64,000 bases of DNA from positions 62,001-126,000 of the forward strand of contig UBXG01000005.1 in assembly GCA_900469475.1 (NCBI GenBank), written 5' to 3'. Positions within the stretch are counted from its first letter, which is position 1; every line of letters begins with the position of its first letter. Source of the DNA: Hyphomicrobiales bacterium (lineage in GTDB: Bacteria > Pseudomonadota > Alphaproteobacteria > Rhizobiales > Rhizobiaceae). Below are positions 34,210 through 44,718 of the stretch, in pieces. A model generated the notes under the pieces. The model did not search any database and was not told the origin of the DNA. It worked only from the letters and a program-made list of their open reading frames with translations. Made by a program: the position numbers and the translations under genes.

Positions 34210-35166
34210 TTACAGGCCGAGCTTGGCCTTGACCGCCGCCAGGCCGTCACCGCCATCCCTGGTGGTGACGCCGGCAAGCCAGGGCGTGACCGCCGACGGA
34301 TTGGCCTTCAGCCATTCGGTGGCAGCCGCTTCCGGCTCCTTGCTGTCGTTCAGGATCTTGCCCATGATTTCGTTTTCCATCGGCAGCGAGAAGACGAGAT
34401 TCTTGACGAAGGCGCCGACGTTCGGGCATTCCTGCAGGTAGCCGGCCCGGACGTTGGTATAGACCGTCGCGCCGCCGAAGTTCGGTCCGAACACATCGTC
34501 GCCGCCGGTGAGGTAGGTCATCTTGTAGGTGGTGTTCATCGGATGCGGCGCCCAACCGAGGAAGATGATCGGCTTGCCTTCCTTGTCGGCGCGGGACACC
34601 TGCGCCAGCATGCCCTGCTCGGAGGATTCGACCACTTCGAAGCCCTTGAGGCCGAAGGTGTTCTTGTCGACCATGTCGATCACCAGACGGTTGCCGTCGT
34701 TGCCCGGCTCGATGCCGTAGATTTTGCCGTCGAGATCGTCCTTATGAGCGGCGATATCCTTGAAGTCCTTGATGCCGAGCGCGGCACCCTTTTCGTTGGT
34801 CGCGAGCGTGTACTTGGCGCCTTCCAGGTTGGCGCGCACGGTTTCGACCGACTTGTCCGCGGCGAACGGCTTGATGTTCTCGGCCATGGAGGGCATCCAG
34901 TTGCCGAGGAAGACGTCGATGTCCTTGTTCTTAAGCGACTGGTAGGTCACCGGGACGGCGAGCACCTTGACGTCGGTGTCGTAGCCGAGTGCCTTCAGAA
35001 GAATGGAGGCGGTTGCCGTGGTGGAGGTGATATCGGTCCAGCCCACATCGGCAAAATGTACGGTGCCACAGCTTGCCGGTTCGGCTGCGGAGGCCGTGGT
35101 GGCTCCCAATGTCAATGCGGAGAGAGTTGAAGCGAAAGCGAATGCAGTAAGGGTCATTTTTATCAT
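34210..35166 (-). CDS. choX: Choline ABC transporter substrate-binding protein
   Basis: Periplasmic choline-binding protein, 318 residues with signal peptide MIKMTLTAFAFASTLSALTLGATTASA. Residues matching the aromatic box of S. meliloti ChoX are kept: tryptophan and aspartate in FADVGWTDI, tryptophan in LGNWMPS, tyrosine in GAKYTLAT, tryptophan in LGWAPHPM, and the asparagine in EPGNDGN. The ATG at 35166 has GGGAG upstream at proper spacing. First gene of choXWV. Choline feeds glycine betaine synthesis, an osmoprotectant and carbon/nitrogen source in rhizobia; no bet genes are in the window. Confidence 0.93.
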   Translation of the reverse strand: MIKMTLTAFAFASTLSALTLGATTASAAEPASCGTVHFADVGWTDITSTTATASILLKALGYDTDVKVLAVPVTYQSLKNKDIDVFLGNWMPSMAENIKPFAADKSVETVRANLEGAKYTLATNEKGAALGIKDFKDIAAHKDDLDGKIYGIEPGNDGNRLVIDMVDKNTFGLKGFEVVESSEQGMLAQVSRADKEGKPIIFLGWAPHPMNTTYKMTYLTGGDDVFGPNFGGATVYTNVRAGYLQECPNVGAFVKNLVFSLPMENEIMGKILNDSKEPEAAATEWLKANPSAVTPWLAGVTTRDGGDGLAAVKAKLGL

Positions 35167-35400
35167 TGCGTGACTCCCAGTCTAACGTTCCCAAGCAACC
35201 ATCAATAACTTACATTTTCAAGCGACCACAGTGTATTTGCGGCGGTTTGAGGGGGCTGAATGCGACGCCCGTCTTTTTATGTCCGCCGGTGGCCAAGGCT
35301 TTTGCGCCCTGGGCCATGCCCGTCTGAATCCTGTGGTTTTCGCCAAGACTATCTTTTCTTATCGTCGCGCAGCTCCCATGAAGCATTCAAGGAGAATGTC

Positions 35401-35982
35401 ATGGCCAAGCTCTACTTCCATTATTCGACGATGAATGCCGGCAAATCGACCATGCTGCTGCAGGCCGCCTATAATTATCAGGAGCGCGGCATGCGCACCG
35501 CAGCCTTCATCGCAGCCCTCGACGATCGCGCCGGTCGCGGCACGATCGCCTCGCGCATCGGATTGACGATGGATGCCTTGCCGTTCGAAACGAGCGACGA
35601 TCTCTATGCGATGGTCGATGAAATGCATGCAAAGGAGCCGCTTGCCTGCGTCTTCGTCGATGAGGCCCAATTTCTGACGCGCGAGCAGGTCTGGCAGCTT
35701 GCCCATATCGTCGATCGCCTCGATCTTCCGGTCATGACCTACGGGCTGCGCACGGATTTCCATGGACATCTGTTTCCGGGATCGCAGGAGCTGCTGACCA
35801 TCGCCGACGAGTTGCGCGAGGTGCGCACTATCTGCCATTGCGGGCGCAAGGCGACGATGGTGGTGCGCTTGGACGCTGCCGGCAATGTCGTCCGCGAAGG
35901 CGCGCAGATCGAGATCGGCGGCAGCGACAAATATGTCTCGCTCTGCCGTCGTCATTGGGAAGAGGCGATTACCTGCGAGTGA
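35401..35982 (+). CDS. tdk: Thymidine kinase
   Basis: Phosphorylates thymidine to dTMP (salvage), type II thymidine kinase fold, 193 residues. P-loop STMNAGKST at residues 9-17, the Walker B-like VFVDEAQFL with catalytic glutamate, lasso region YGLRTDFHGHLFPGS, and zinc-binding cysteines in CHCGRKA and SLCRRHW near the C-terminus. ATG at 35401 follows AAGGAGAATGTC; the longer open frame from 35260 has no conserved content. Single gene, divergent from choX. Confidence 0.94.
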   Translation: MAKLYFHYSTMNAGKSTMLLQAAYNYQERGMRTAAFIAALDDRAGRGTIASRIGLTMDALPFETSDDLYAMVDEMHAKEPLACVFVDEAQFLTREQVWQLAHIVDRLDLPVMTYGLRTDFHGHLFPGSQELLTIADELREVRTICHCGRKATMVVRLDAAGNVVREGAQIEIGGSDKYVSLCRRHWEEAITCE

Positions 35983-36071
35983 AGCAGCCGCTCGTGCAGG
36001 CTTTCGATAGCGGTTCTGACTATTTTCGGCACGTAATTGCCTATCGAAGTCGAGGCTGACGGGGAGAGACG

Positions 36072-36458
36072 ATGAAACTGCAATGTCTGGCATCGGCCGT
36101 CATCCTGTTCGCTTCGGCTTCCGCTGTGCTTGCGGACGGCGATGCAATTGCAGGTGCCGCCGTTTTCAAGAGATGCGGGGCATGTCACACGGCGACCGGC
36201 CCCGATAATCGCGTCGGTCCCTCGCTGATGGGGATCGTCGGACGAGCCGTCGCAAGCAAGCCGGATTACGCCTACTCGCCGGCGATGAGGGCATTCGGGG
36301 CTGACGGCAAGGTCTGGGATGGGGCGTTGCTGCGGAAATATCTGCCGGCGCCGCAATTCCTCGTCAAAGGCACCCGGATGGCGTTTCCAGGCCTGAAAAG
36401 CGACAAGGATCTCGACAATCTCATCGCCTATCTGAAGAACCCGGCCGCTGCTCAGTAG
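36072..36458 (+). CDS. Class I cytochrome c
   Basis: Periplasmic monohaem cytochrome c of 128 residues. Signal peptide MKLQCLASAVILFASASAVLA, haem attachment site C35-G-A-C38-H39 and the distal Met ligand M103 in TRMAFPGL. The RVGPSLMGIVGR and YSPAMRAFG segments match the cytochrome c2/c550 type. It is a small electron carrier, partner unknown. GGGGAGAG precedes the ATG. Single gene. Confidence 0.93.
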   Translation: MKLQCLASAVILFASASAVLADGDAIAGAAVFKRCGACHTATGPDNRVGPSLMGIVGRAVASKPDYAYSPAMRAFGADGKVWDGALLRKYLPAPQFLVKGTRMAFPGLKSDKDLDNLIAYLKNPAAAQ

Positions 36459-36527
36459 CTTTCGAGCATTTCCTTCGCCTCCGGAAGCAGCTAGTCTTGC
36501 GCCAAAGGTAGGGGAGGGAATGTTTTC

Positions 36528-37550
36528 ATGCTCAGGCCTCATTCCTTCGATGGCATGCTCGACAGGGCGCGCACGACGCTCGAAGACGCTATGAACGACG
36601 CGAATTCGGCAGTAGCGACGCTCGCCCGCCACGCCAGGGACAGCGAGCACGCCGCAGCCGTTAATTTTCCCGTCGAAGAGGCATTTGTTCGCGAAGCGGT
36701 CGAATTGCTCGACCGTTGGAAATCAGTCGCCCTGTCGCTCGTCAAAGAGCTGGATCATGCGACCGACGAGGCTGATCTGCAGCATCGGCGATTGTTCAAT
36801 GAGAAGATTGGCCTTGAAAATGCAGGCTTGCTCAGCCGGGTGTTTGCACGCAGACCCATGGGGCCGGATGAGATCATCGTCAATGTCGACGCGGCCCTTG
36901 CGGTATCGGCCGAACTCGATCTTCTTTTCAAGCAGGCGAGACCCATCTTCTCCCGGTGCTTTCGTGAATGCGAACTTCAACTCGAAGGCGTGATCGAGAG
37001 GCGGAGGAAGCTCGATTTCGAGATAGAGGAGGTGCAGCGCAGGGCCGACGTCCTGGCGGAAAAGCTCATGTATCAGAGGCGCAACCGCCCATCTTCACGC
37101 CATGCCGATCTGCAGTCCGAACTCGAAGCGGACTATCGCGCTCTGGTGACCGAGCAGGATGATATTCGGCGGCAAGAACAGGAGCTTCAATCCCGCCGCA
37201 CCGTGCGGCAGCGCCTCATAGACATTTACGAAGGGCTGGCGGCTGCCCTGAACAATCAGATCGCCGCCATCGGCGCGATGGCAGCCAAGCTGAGCGTCGA
37301 TATCGAGCAGCGGATCGCTCTGCTCAAGGCATTGGCGTCAGAAGTGGAGCCGGCATCGATTAGGGTTTCGCGAACGGGAGTGGTCGAGAGCCTGATCCAG
37401 GCCTTCGAGGCGAATGTGCTGGCGGGGCATGATCTTGCCGTGCGCAAGGCTCATGTAGATGCTGTCTTCAAACGACGGTTGGAGCCTCATCCGCTGCCCG
37501 CATCCTCAGATTCGAGCGAAGTGGCGGAAGAGACGCAACCTGAGGGTTGA
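36528..37550 (+). CDS. Coiled-coil protein of unknown function
   Basis: 340 residues, soluble, no signal peptide. Long helical, charged stretches dominate: residues about 140-240 (LEGVIERRRKLDFEIEEVQRRADVLAEKL, and the EQDDIRRQEQELQSRRTVRQ segment) should form coiled coil, and about 250-300 another helix (LNNQIAAIGAMAAKLSVDIEQRIALL). The segment VFARRPMGPDEIIVNVDAAL is the least helical. I recognise no domain. GGGGAGGG is nine bases before the ATG. A hairpin with T run follows the stop. Cell-architecture or scaffold roles are possible guesses only. Confidence 0.75.
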   Translation: MLRPHSFDGMLDRARTTLEDAMNDANSAVATLARHARDSEHAAAVNFPVEEAFVREAVELLDRWKSVALSLVKELDHATDEADLQHRRLFNEKIGLENAGLLSRVFARRPMGPDEIIVNVDAALAVSAELDLLFKQARPIFSRCFRECELQLEGVIERRRKLDFEIEEVQRRADVLAEKLMYQRRNRPSSRHADLQSELEADYRALVTEQDDIRRQEQELQSRRTVRQRLIDIYEGLAAALNNQIAAIGAMAAKLSVDIEQRIALLKALASEVEPASIRVSRTGVVESLIQAFEANVLAGHDLAVRKAHVDAVFKRRLEPHPLPASSDSSEVAEETQPEG

Positions 37551-37555
37551 TTGCT

Positions 37556-37595
37556 GTCCGTCACGGAAAATTCCGTTCGGACGGTTGTTGTTTTT
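37556..37595 (+). terminator. Rho-independent terminator
   Basis: GTCCG and inner ACGGAA pair with TTCCGT and CGGAC (37556-37582) around a short loop, followed after GGTTGTTG by TTTTT (about 37590-37595). It lies directly behind the coiled-coil protein gene. Confidence 0.65.
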
Positions 37596-37747
37596 CCCAA
37601 GAACACATATTTGCTGGAACGCGAGTGGCGATAAGGACTTAATGATCCGAGGACCGCGGCGATTTTCGCGGCGTCCATTGCGCAGGTTGGTGTGGTGCGT
37701 CCTTCGCGTGTCGGCAGGATGCGCGGTAGGGTTTAGGAGGCGTGTCC

Positions 37748-38887
37748 ATGCTTGGCTCGATCACGGCGTTCTTCAAGCGGATCTGGGCCGCTTTCGCGCG
37801 CTGGCTGGGATTGGTTTTCGTCGGGCTAAGCTGGCCATTTCTTGCCGCTCATGGCTGGTATCGGCAGCGCAACTGGCTGATCAAGCTGCCGCTTGCTGCC
37901 TTCGTGGCGTTGATGGCGCTGCTTTATGTCTATTTCGTTTGGCAAACGCAGGTCTGGACCGGGTTCAATCCGGCCTATCCGGACGTCTACAAATTCTCCG
38001 AGCGCAAATATTCCGCCGGACAGGAGCTGCCTGCGACGGATGGTCAGCAGGCGGCTGCCACAGCACCTAAAACCTGCCAAACCTCGGCTGTCGTCGACGT
38101 TGCCACCGATCTGACCGATTTCAACGTCAACCAGAATGCCTGGATTTCCTCGATGCTGCTCTACAAGCTCGGCTTCTTCGGCATTTCATGGGATGACACG
38201 CCCTTCCTCGACAACAAGGCTTCCTTCCAGCGGGGCATCAATTCGGTCGTTCGCCGCACCTCGGCGGAGTTGGTCGATACGCTCGGCCGCGTGCGCGGAA
38301 CATCCGGCATCAACAGCGATCTGCAGAAGGCGCGCGGCAACCTGCAGTTCGACGAGTCGAGCTGGTATTTCGGCCTGCATCCCTTCGGACCGAAGACGCC
38401 GAGCCCAAGCTATTACCGCGCTGCAATGAGCAATCTGCGCAGCTTCAACAGCGACCTCGGCAATTGCAAGGCGATTTTCGATGGACGTGCCGACAACCTC
38501 CTGCAGTTCGTCGACCATATTGCCAACGATCTCGGCAGCACGGCGGATATATTGGCCCGGAGGGCGGGGGATCACAGCTATGGCTGGCTGGATATGCGGG
38601 CTGACGATCGTTTCTGGTTTGCCTATGGGCAGCTTTACGCGAGCTACGGTATCCTGATGGCGGCCCGCTCGGATTTCCAGCAGGTGATCGCCGAACGTAA
38701 TGTCGCCACGCTCTGGGCCGATGTCACGACGCAGCTGCAGGCGGCTTTGCGCATTCAACCTTTCATCATTTCCAATGGGCCTGAAGACAGCTCCTTCATG
38801 CCGAGCCATCTTGCGACCATGGGCTTCCATATTCTGCGGGTGCGTTCGAGCCTCGTAGAAATCCGCACGGTTCTGGGCGGTCGCTAA
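37748..38887 (+). CDS. DUF2333 family membrane protein
   Basis: 379 residues. ATG at 37748 follows a perfect AGGAGG. N-terminal amphipathic part and one membrane helix (LPLAAFVALMALLYVYFVW, about residues 40-60), then a large domain facing the periplasm. Family landmarks are DFNVNQNAWISSMLLYKLGFFGISWDDTPFLDNKASFQRG and RVRGTSGINSDLQKARGNLQFDESSWYFGL. Role is unknown; family members are conserved in Proteobacteria. No neighbour points to a function. Confidence 0.82.
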   Translation: MLGSITAFFKRIWAAFARWLGLVFVGLSWPFLAAHGWYRQRNWLIKLPLAAFVALMALLYVYFVWQTQVWTGFNPAYPDVYKFSERKYSAGQELPATDGQQAAATAPKTCQTSAVVDVATDLTDFNVNQNAWISSMLLYKLGFFGISWDDTPFLDNKASFQRGINSVVRRTSAELVDTLGRVRGTSGINSDLQKARGNLQFDESSWYFGLHPFGPKTPSPSYYRAAMSNLRSFNSDLGNCKAIFDGRADNLLQFVDHIANDLGSTADILARRAGDHSYGWLDMRADDRFWFAYGQLYASYGILMAARSDFQQVIAERNVATLWADVTTQLQAALRIQPFIISNGPEDSSFMPSHLATMGFHILRVRSSLVEIRTVLGGR

Positions 38888-39023
38888 ACGAAGCCCAGCG
38901 AGCGGAGACCCCGTAGGCGGACCCCGACGCTGAGCCCGGCTGCCGAGCTCAGTTTTGCGTCCGGAACTGCGTAAGAACAAGAAGATAGAGCGTTTTCGCG
39001 ATTTGAAGAAAAGCGGAAAAGTT

Positions 39024-39755
39024 CTAGCTGATCAGCTTCAGGCGGATGGCTTTTGCGACGAGCTGGGTACGGTTGACGCAATCGAGCTTCTTGATCGCGT
39101 TCATCATATACGCGTTGACCGTATGGTCGGAGAGCGAAAGAATCTGGCCGATCTCGACCGAGGTCTTGCCTTGGGCCGTCCAGCGGACCACTTCCAGCTC
39201 GCGAGCGGAAAGCGAATGCGGCGCGGCACCACCGTTGCGCTTGAGGCAATTATAGGAATCGAGCGCCTGCAGCATGATCAGGGTGAGTTCGTTGATTTCA
39301 CTCTGGCCGAGGCTGTTGCGATTGCCCATGAACCAGAAAACGAGGCGCTGGCCATCCGGAGCATTAACCGGGATTATGACGCTCATCGGACAATTGTAGC
39401 TAATCAGGAGTGCTCGAAGCTCGCCCGGCACATCGGCGTCAGGTTCGGCATCTTTTTCCAGCAGATGCCACGCGCGCGGCATCACTGAATCACGCGTGCG
39501 CAGCAGCATAGGACAGCGGCGAACCAGATGATGTCGATCGAACTCACGCACGAACTGTGCAGGCACCGTCCCCTCGATAAGCAGCGGCGTCATCATCGTA
39601 TCATCGGGAACCGGGGCGTTCATCAGAGCCACATGGCTGAAGCCAAAAGCCGACCCCGTCCGTTCCAAGCCCATTGCAAACGCCGCCTGCGTCCGAGCGG
39701 CAGCCAACTCGGCAGAAAGCAGCAATTGTCTCTCGGCGGTAATGATATAGGACAT
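39024..39755 (-). CDS. LuxR-family regulator with atypical autoinducer-binding domain (LuxR solo)
   Basis: 243 residues. The C-terminal HTH is canonical (LSARELEVVRWTAQGKTSVEIGQILSLSDHTVNAYMMNAIKKL, about 175-225). The N-terminal part aligns with the acyl-homoserine-lactone domain (AFGFSHVALMNAP, QFVREFDRHHLVRRCPML, VMPRAWHLL), but the nearly invariant aspartate before proline is C81 (in RRCPM), and the tyrosine/tryptophan pair is F-type (F68, F72). The later tryptophan is kept (W96). No luxI homologue lies in the window. It likely senses a different signal or none. The ATG is preceded by an AT-rich region. Confidence 0.85.
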   Translation of the reverse strand: MSYIITAERQLLLSAELAAARTQAAFAMGLERTGSAFGFSHVALMNAPVPDDTMMTPLLIEGTVPAQFVREFDRHHLVRRCPMLLRTRDSVMPRAWHLLEKDAEPDADVPGELRALLISYNCPMSVIIPVNAPDGQRLVFWFMGNRNSLGQSEINELTLIMLQALDSYNCLKRNGGAAPHSLSARELEVVRWTAQGKTSVEIGQILSLSDHTVNAYMMNAIKKLDCVNRTQLVAKAIRLKLIS

Positions 39756-40320
39756 ATGAGTTAAGGTGTCCGCGGCGTGGTATCGATATCAAATACTCGA
39801 TTTATGAGTGAATGCTAGACGCAAAAATACCACACGGCCAGAAATAATTTTCATTTTCATATATTTTAATATTTAAACATACAATTCTCCCAGACTTCGC
39901 CCAAAATGGGCGATAAGTGCCCGCGACCACTCTTTTGTTGGCCGGATCTCGACGAGATCATACATTTGACGTCATCGCCAGGCCGATCGAAGGGGTCTGG
40001 TGACGCTTCCCCACTATGTCAAAATTAAGCCTGCATCCGAGGTTTTGAACTGGGTTCTGTGCTTTGGGCGGCGCTTCAGGAATGCCTGTTTTGTACCGTT
40101 CGCAGTTTATCGCCCACGGCATAAGCTGGCATGAGATCTCACGCTTTTGAGTTCGCCGGCAGCCAATTTTTGGAAACGTGCTTCTTTGCACGCGGGACAC
40201 TCCGTGAAGGTGGCCATGAGTTTTAATCAAATGATGCATCGCCGTGTTGGTGCGCCTTGCGGAGGCCCAAAGCGGTTGCTATCGGTCTTGCCAAGGTAAT
40301 CGCTTGCAGGCGTATAGCTT
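39756..40320. other. AT-rich intergenic stretch, no gene recognised
   Basis: 565 bases between the divergent LuxR and ClpP-like genes. The section at about 39825-39895 is strongly AT-rich, runs of T and A that could be a promoter UP element or a bent segment. The rest has open frames (e.g. 39958-40239 minus) without ribosome sites or domain content. No palindromes long enough to call an operator. Confidence 0.5.
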
Positions 40321-41286
40321 ATGAATTTTCGCTTCTTTCCGCAGCTTGGGGTGTGCTGTTATCAAACGCTGTTGTGGTTCGTCACCGGCGTTTCGCTTTT
40401 TCTGGTTTCGCCTGCGCTGGCTGAAGCTGCCGGCGCGGTCGGTGGCGCGCCGATGCAGTTTTTGCTCGTTCACGGTGAGATGGGCCAATGCCGAGCCGAT
40501 AGCACTTGCCCGGACTGGATCTCCGCCGAAGGGCAGATCATGGCGGATACACCGCGGAAGCTGCAGAAAATCCTGAAGCAGGTTGGCAACCGTAAACTGC
40601 CCGTCGTCGTCAGTTCGCCAGGGGGCGATGTCAAGGCAGCGATGGAGATGGCTCGCATCATTCGCAAGCAAAAGCTTTCGATCGCAGTCGGCCGCACCCG
40701 CTCGCGGGCGTGCCCCTATGCCGAGCCAATCTGCTCGGCTGCTTTTGCCAAGGACGGCTCGATCACAGGTCAGCCATTTTCCGACGGCGCAATCTGCTTT
40801 TCGGCCTGCCCGCTGTTTTTTGCAGGCGGCGTTCAGCGCGTTTCCAGCCCCTTCGCGCTGCTGGGCGTTCATCAGATCACCACCACCTACAGCGAGGTGC
40901 GCGTCCAGTACCGCACCGAATATGAGATGGTGGACGGCAGGCGCAAGATCATCTCCAAGAAGGAAATCGGCCGCAAATTCGTCGGTAAATACGATACGAC
41001 GAAGCTCGACAAGGCGCAGAGGACGAGGCTGGTGAGCTTCCTCGACAAAATGGGTGTGGACCGGGGACTTGTCGATCTGATGCTTGGAACCGACCCGAAC
41101 GGCATTCATTTGCTTTCGCAGATGGACGCGTTGAGGTTGAAGCTGACGACAGAGCTTGCCGATGCCGACGCGCTAGTCTCGGCGCGCAACTGCAAGGAAA
41201 ATCAGTCGATTTCCGATTGTGTCGCGCCGGCACCGTCAACGACCGCTGCGCCGATGACCAGCGCATCGGCAATGGCCGGCAAGTAG
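40321..41286 (+). CDS. Periplasmic ClpP-like (crotonase-fold) serine peptidase-like protein
   Basis: 321 residues with an N-terminal export signal (hydrophobic stretch LLWFVTGVSLFLVSPALAEA). The ClpP/crotonase fold shows as VVVSSPGGDVKAAMEMARIIRK (98-119), the nucleophile region AICFSACPLFFAGG with S161 and FALLGVHQI with H184, the order of a ClpP Ser-His pair. Extra cysteines (57, 63, 131, 138, 159, 163) would form disulfides in the periplasm. The C-terminal half is not like ClpP. Cytoplasmic ClpP itself has no export signal, so this is a distinct, exported family. Substrate unknown. It converges with the YqhA-family gene. Confidence 0.75.
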   Translation: MNFRFFPQLGVCCYQTLLWFVTGVSLFLVSPALAEAAGAVGGAPMQFLLVHGEMGQCRADSTCPDWISAEGQIMADTPRKLQKILKQVGNRKLPVVVSSPGGDVKAAMEMARIIRKQKLSIAVGRTRSRACPYAEPICSAAFAKDGSITGQPFSDGAICFSACPLFFAGGVQRVSSPFALLGVHQITTTYSEVRVQYRTEYEMVDGRRKIISKKEIGRKFVGKYDTTKLDKAQRTRLVSFLDKMGVDRGLVDLMLGTDPNGIHLLSQMDALRLKLTTELADADALVSARNCKENQSISDCVAPAPSTTAAPMTSASAMAGK

Positions 41287-41300
41287 CCGCTGAGTCGGTC

Positions 41301-41816
41301 TCAGCTATCCTTGGCTTTTGCTTTCGCCATGATCTTTTCCAGGAAGCCCAACAATAGCGCGGACACGACGAAGGCCAGGTGGATGATGGTGAACCACATC
41401 AGCTTGGCGTTGTCGTATTGAGTAGCGTTCAGGAAGATCTGCAGCAGGTGGATCGAGGAAATGGCGACGATCGAAGAGGCGACCTTGATCTTGAGGCTGC
41501 CTGAATCGAGCTTGCCGATGAAGGAAACCTCGCCTCCATTTTCGGCCTCGTCGAAGCGGCTGACGAAATTCTCGTAGCCCGAAATCATCACCATGACGAT
41601 GAGGCTTGCCACCAGGGCGGCGTCGATAAGGCCGAGAATGGCGAGGATCATGTCGGCTTCGTCATAGGCGAAGACGTTGATCGCCACCTTGTAGAACTTA
41701 TAGGCGAACGAAACGGCGTAGACGGCGAGCGAAGCGGCAAGGCCGAGATAGAAGATCACCAGGAGCCAGCGACTGGAGAGGATGATGCGCTCGACCAGCA
41801 ATTCCAGGGACTTCAT
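41301..41816 (-). CDS. YqhA family (TIGR00645) inner-membrane protein
   Basis: 171-residue protein with four hydrophobic helices (LLVIFYLGLAASLAVYAVSF, ILGLIDAALVASLIVMVMI, VASSIVAISSIHLLQIFL and LMWFTIIHLAFVVSALLLGFLEKI). MKSLELLVERIILSSRWLL and SGYENFVSRFDE are family marks. Function unknown. The frame is open to 41882, but ATG at 41816 begins the family pattern. It is divergent from fhs. Confidence 0.87.
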   Translation of the reverse strand: MKSLELLVERIILSSRWLLVIFYLGLAASLAVYAVSFAYKFYKVAINVFAYDEADMILAILGLIDAALVASLIVMVMISGYENFVSRFDEAENGGEVSFIGKLDSGSLKIKVASSIVAISSIHLLQIFLNATQYDNAKLMWFTIIHLAFVVSALLLGFLEKIMAKAKAKDS

Positions 41817-41984
41817 ATCTTCATCTTTCCTTCTCGGTTTGCATTGGACGCCGAAAATAGGCACGCCTGCGTCCTTAGACAAGGCGGTGCGTTTCGACTA
41901 GCAGAGTGCTTTGCCACTATTCACACCCGATAGATATTGGTTTATCCCGACAGGGAAATGACCGTACGTTCGGGGGCGAGACTT

Positions 41985-43667
<1,683 letters not shown>

Positions 43668-43827
43668 GTTCAGAATCCGATTCAACTTGTCTGTCGGGAA
43701 GTGCCGGTTCGGCGGTTGCGCCCAGGACTGTTGTCATCCGATCCCGTTACGATATCTAACGTATTGACCTTGGCGAAGGCCGAAAGAAATCGGCACGGTT
43801 CAAGCATCGTCAAGACGGAGACGGATC

Positions 43828-44667
43828 GTGACTGCTGATAGCCGTGCAAGTTTGGATGAGATACGGGACTTCCATGCGAAGATGATGGCAGCTGCCAGCA
43901 ATTCTTCGGATGAAAGGCTGGAGCAGGCCTTTCGCCTCGTTCGCCGTGAGGCCTTCATGGGGCCAGGGCCTTGGCGGATCGTGGTTAAGGGACGCCATCT
44001 CGAAACGCCAAGCAGTGATCCTGCCTTTCTCTATCAGAATGTTTTGGTCTCCCTGGACAAATCCAAGGGCATCAACAATGGCGAGCCGTTTCTCCATGCT
44101 GCTTTCTTAGGTGCCGTCGCGCCGCAGCCCGGTGAAACGGTCATCCAGATCGGCACGGGAACTGGATATTACACGGCCATTCTGTCGACGCTGGTGGCAC
44201 CGGGCGGCCATGTTCACGCCGTCGAGATCGATGAAGCATTGGCCAGCCGCACTCGCGATAATCTTGCCTCGTTCGAGAACGCCTCCGTCATCTGCGCCGA
44301 TGCGACCGAGCTGGAGCTTCCGCAAGCGGATCTGATCTACGTGAGTGCGGGGGTGGTGGCGCCGCCGATATCGTGGTTGCAGGCGCTGCGCCTCGGCGGC
44401 CGGATCATCGTGCCCTGGCAGGCGAATGATAAGGTCGGGCTTGCCGTCCTGATCACACGCGCAGAGCAGGGGTTCAGCGCCCGCGCCTTGATGCCCGCCT
44501 ATTTCATTCCCTGCATCGGAGCTTCCGATCCCATGCAAACCACGAAAACGCCAAGTGGAGGCGAGGCTCGCTCCATCCAGTCGGTTTGGCTCACCCAGGA
44601 TCGAGCGCCGGATGAAACGGCGGTTGCGATCTATAGAGACCTGTGGTTCTCGAATGCAGGTCTCTGA
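43828..44667 (+). CDS. Protein-L-isoaspartate O-methyltransferase-like protein
   Basis: 279 residues with GTG start at 43828 (an AGACGGAG run just upstream). The SAM-binding motif is VIQIGTGTGYYTAILSTL, with VHAVEID as motif II and ICADATEL as motif III, the order seen in PCMT (Pcm) proteins. The N-terminus (FAEAFRLVRREAF-like EQAFRLVRREAFMGPGPW) also resembles PCMT. The protein is longer by about 60 residues than typical Pcm and lacks the clear C-terminal motif, so it may methylate something else. Single gene. Confidence 0.75.
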   Translation: MTADSRASLDEIRDFHAKMMAAASNSSDERLEQAFRLVRREAFMGPGPWRIVVKGRHLETPSSDPAFLYQNVLVSLDKSKGINNGEPFLHAAFLGAVAPQPGETVIQIGTGTGYYTAILSTLVAPGGHVHAVEIDEALASRTRDNLASFENASVICADATELELPQADLIYVSAGVVAPPISWLQALRLGGRIIVPWQANDKVGLAVLITRAEQGFSARALMPAYFIPCIGASDPMQTTKTPSGGEARSIQSVWLTQDRAPDETAVAIYRDLWFSNAGL

Positions 44668-44718
44668 ATATGACGGAATTTAAAGATCAACGCCCCGTCG
44701 ATTCCCCGCGACGCATTT

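Noticed and set aside
39958-40239. Open frame of 93 codons in the AT-rich gap
   Set aside because: No ribosome site, biased composition, no resemblance to a known domain.
43692-43720. Third TGTCGG in the window, downstream of fhs
   Set aside because: At +17 the sequence is GTTG rather than CGTC, so the second box of the ECF promoter is absent.
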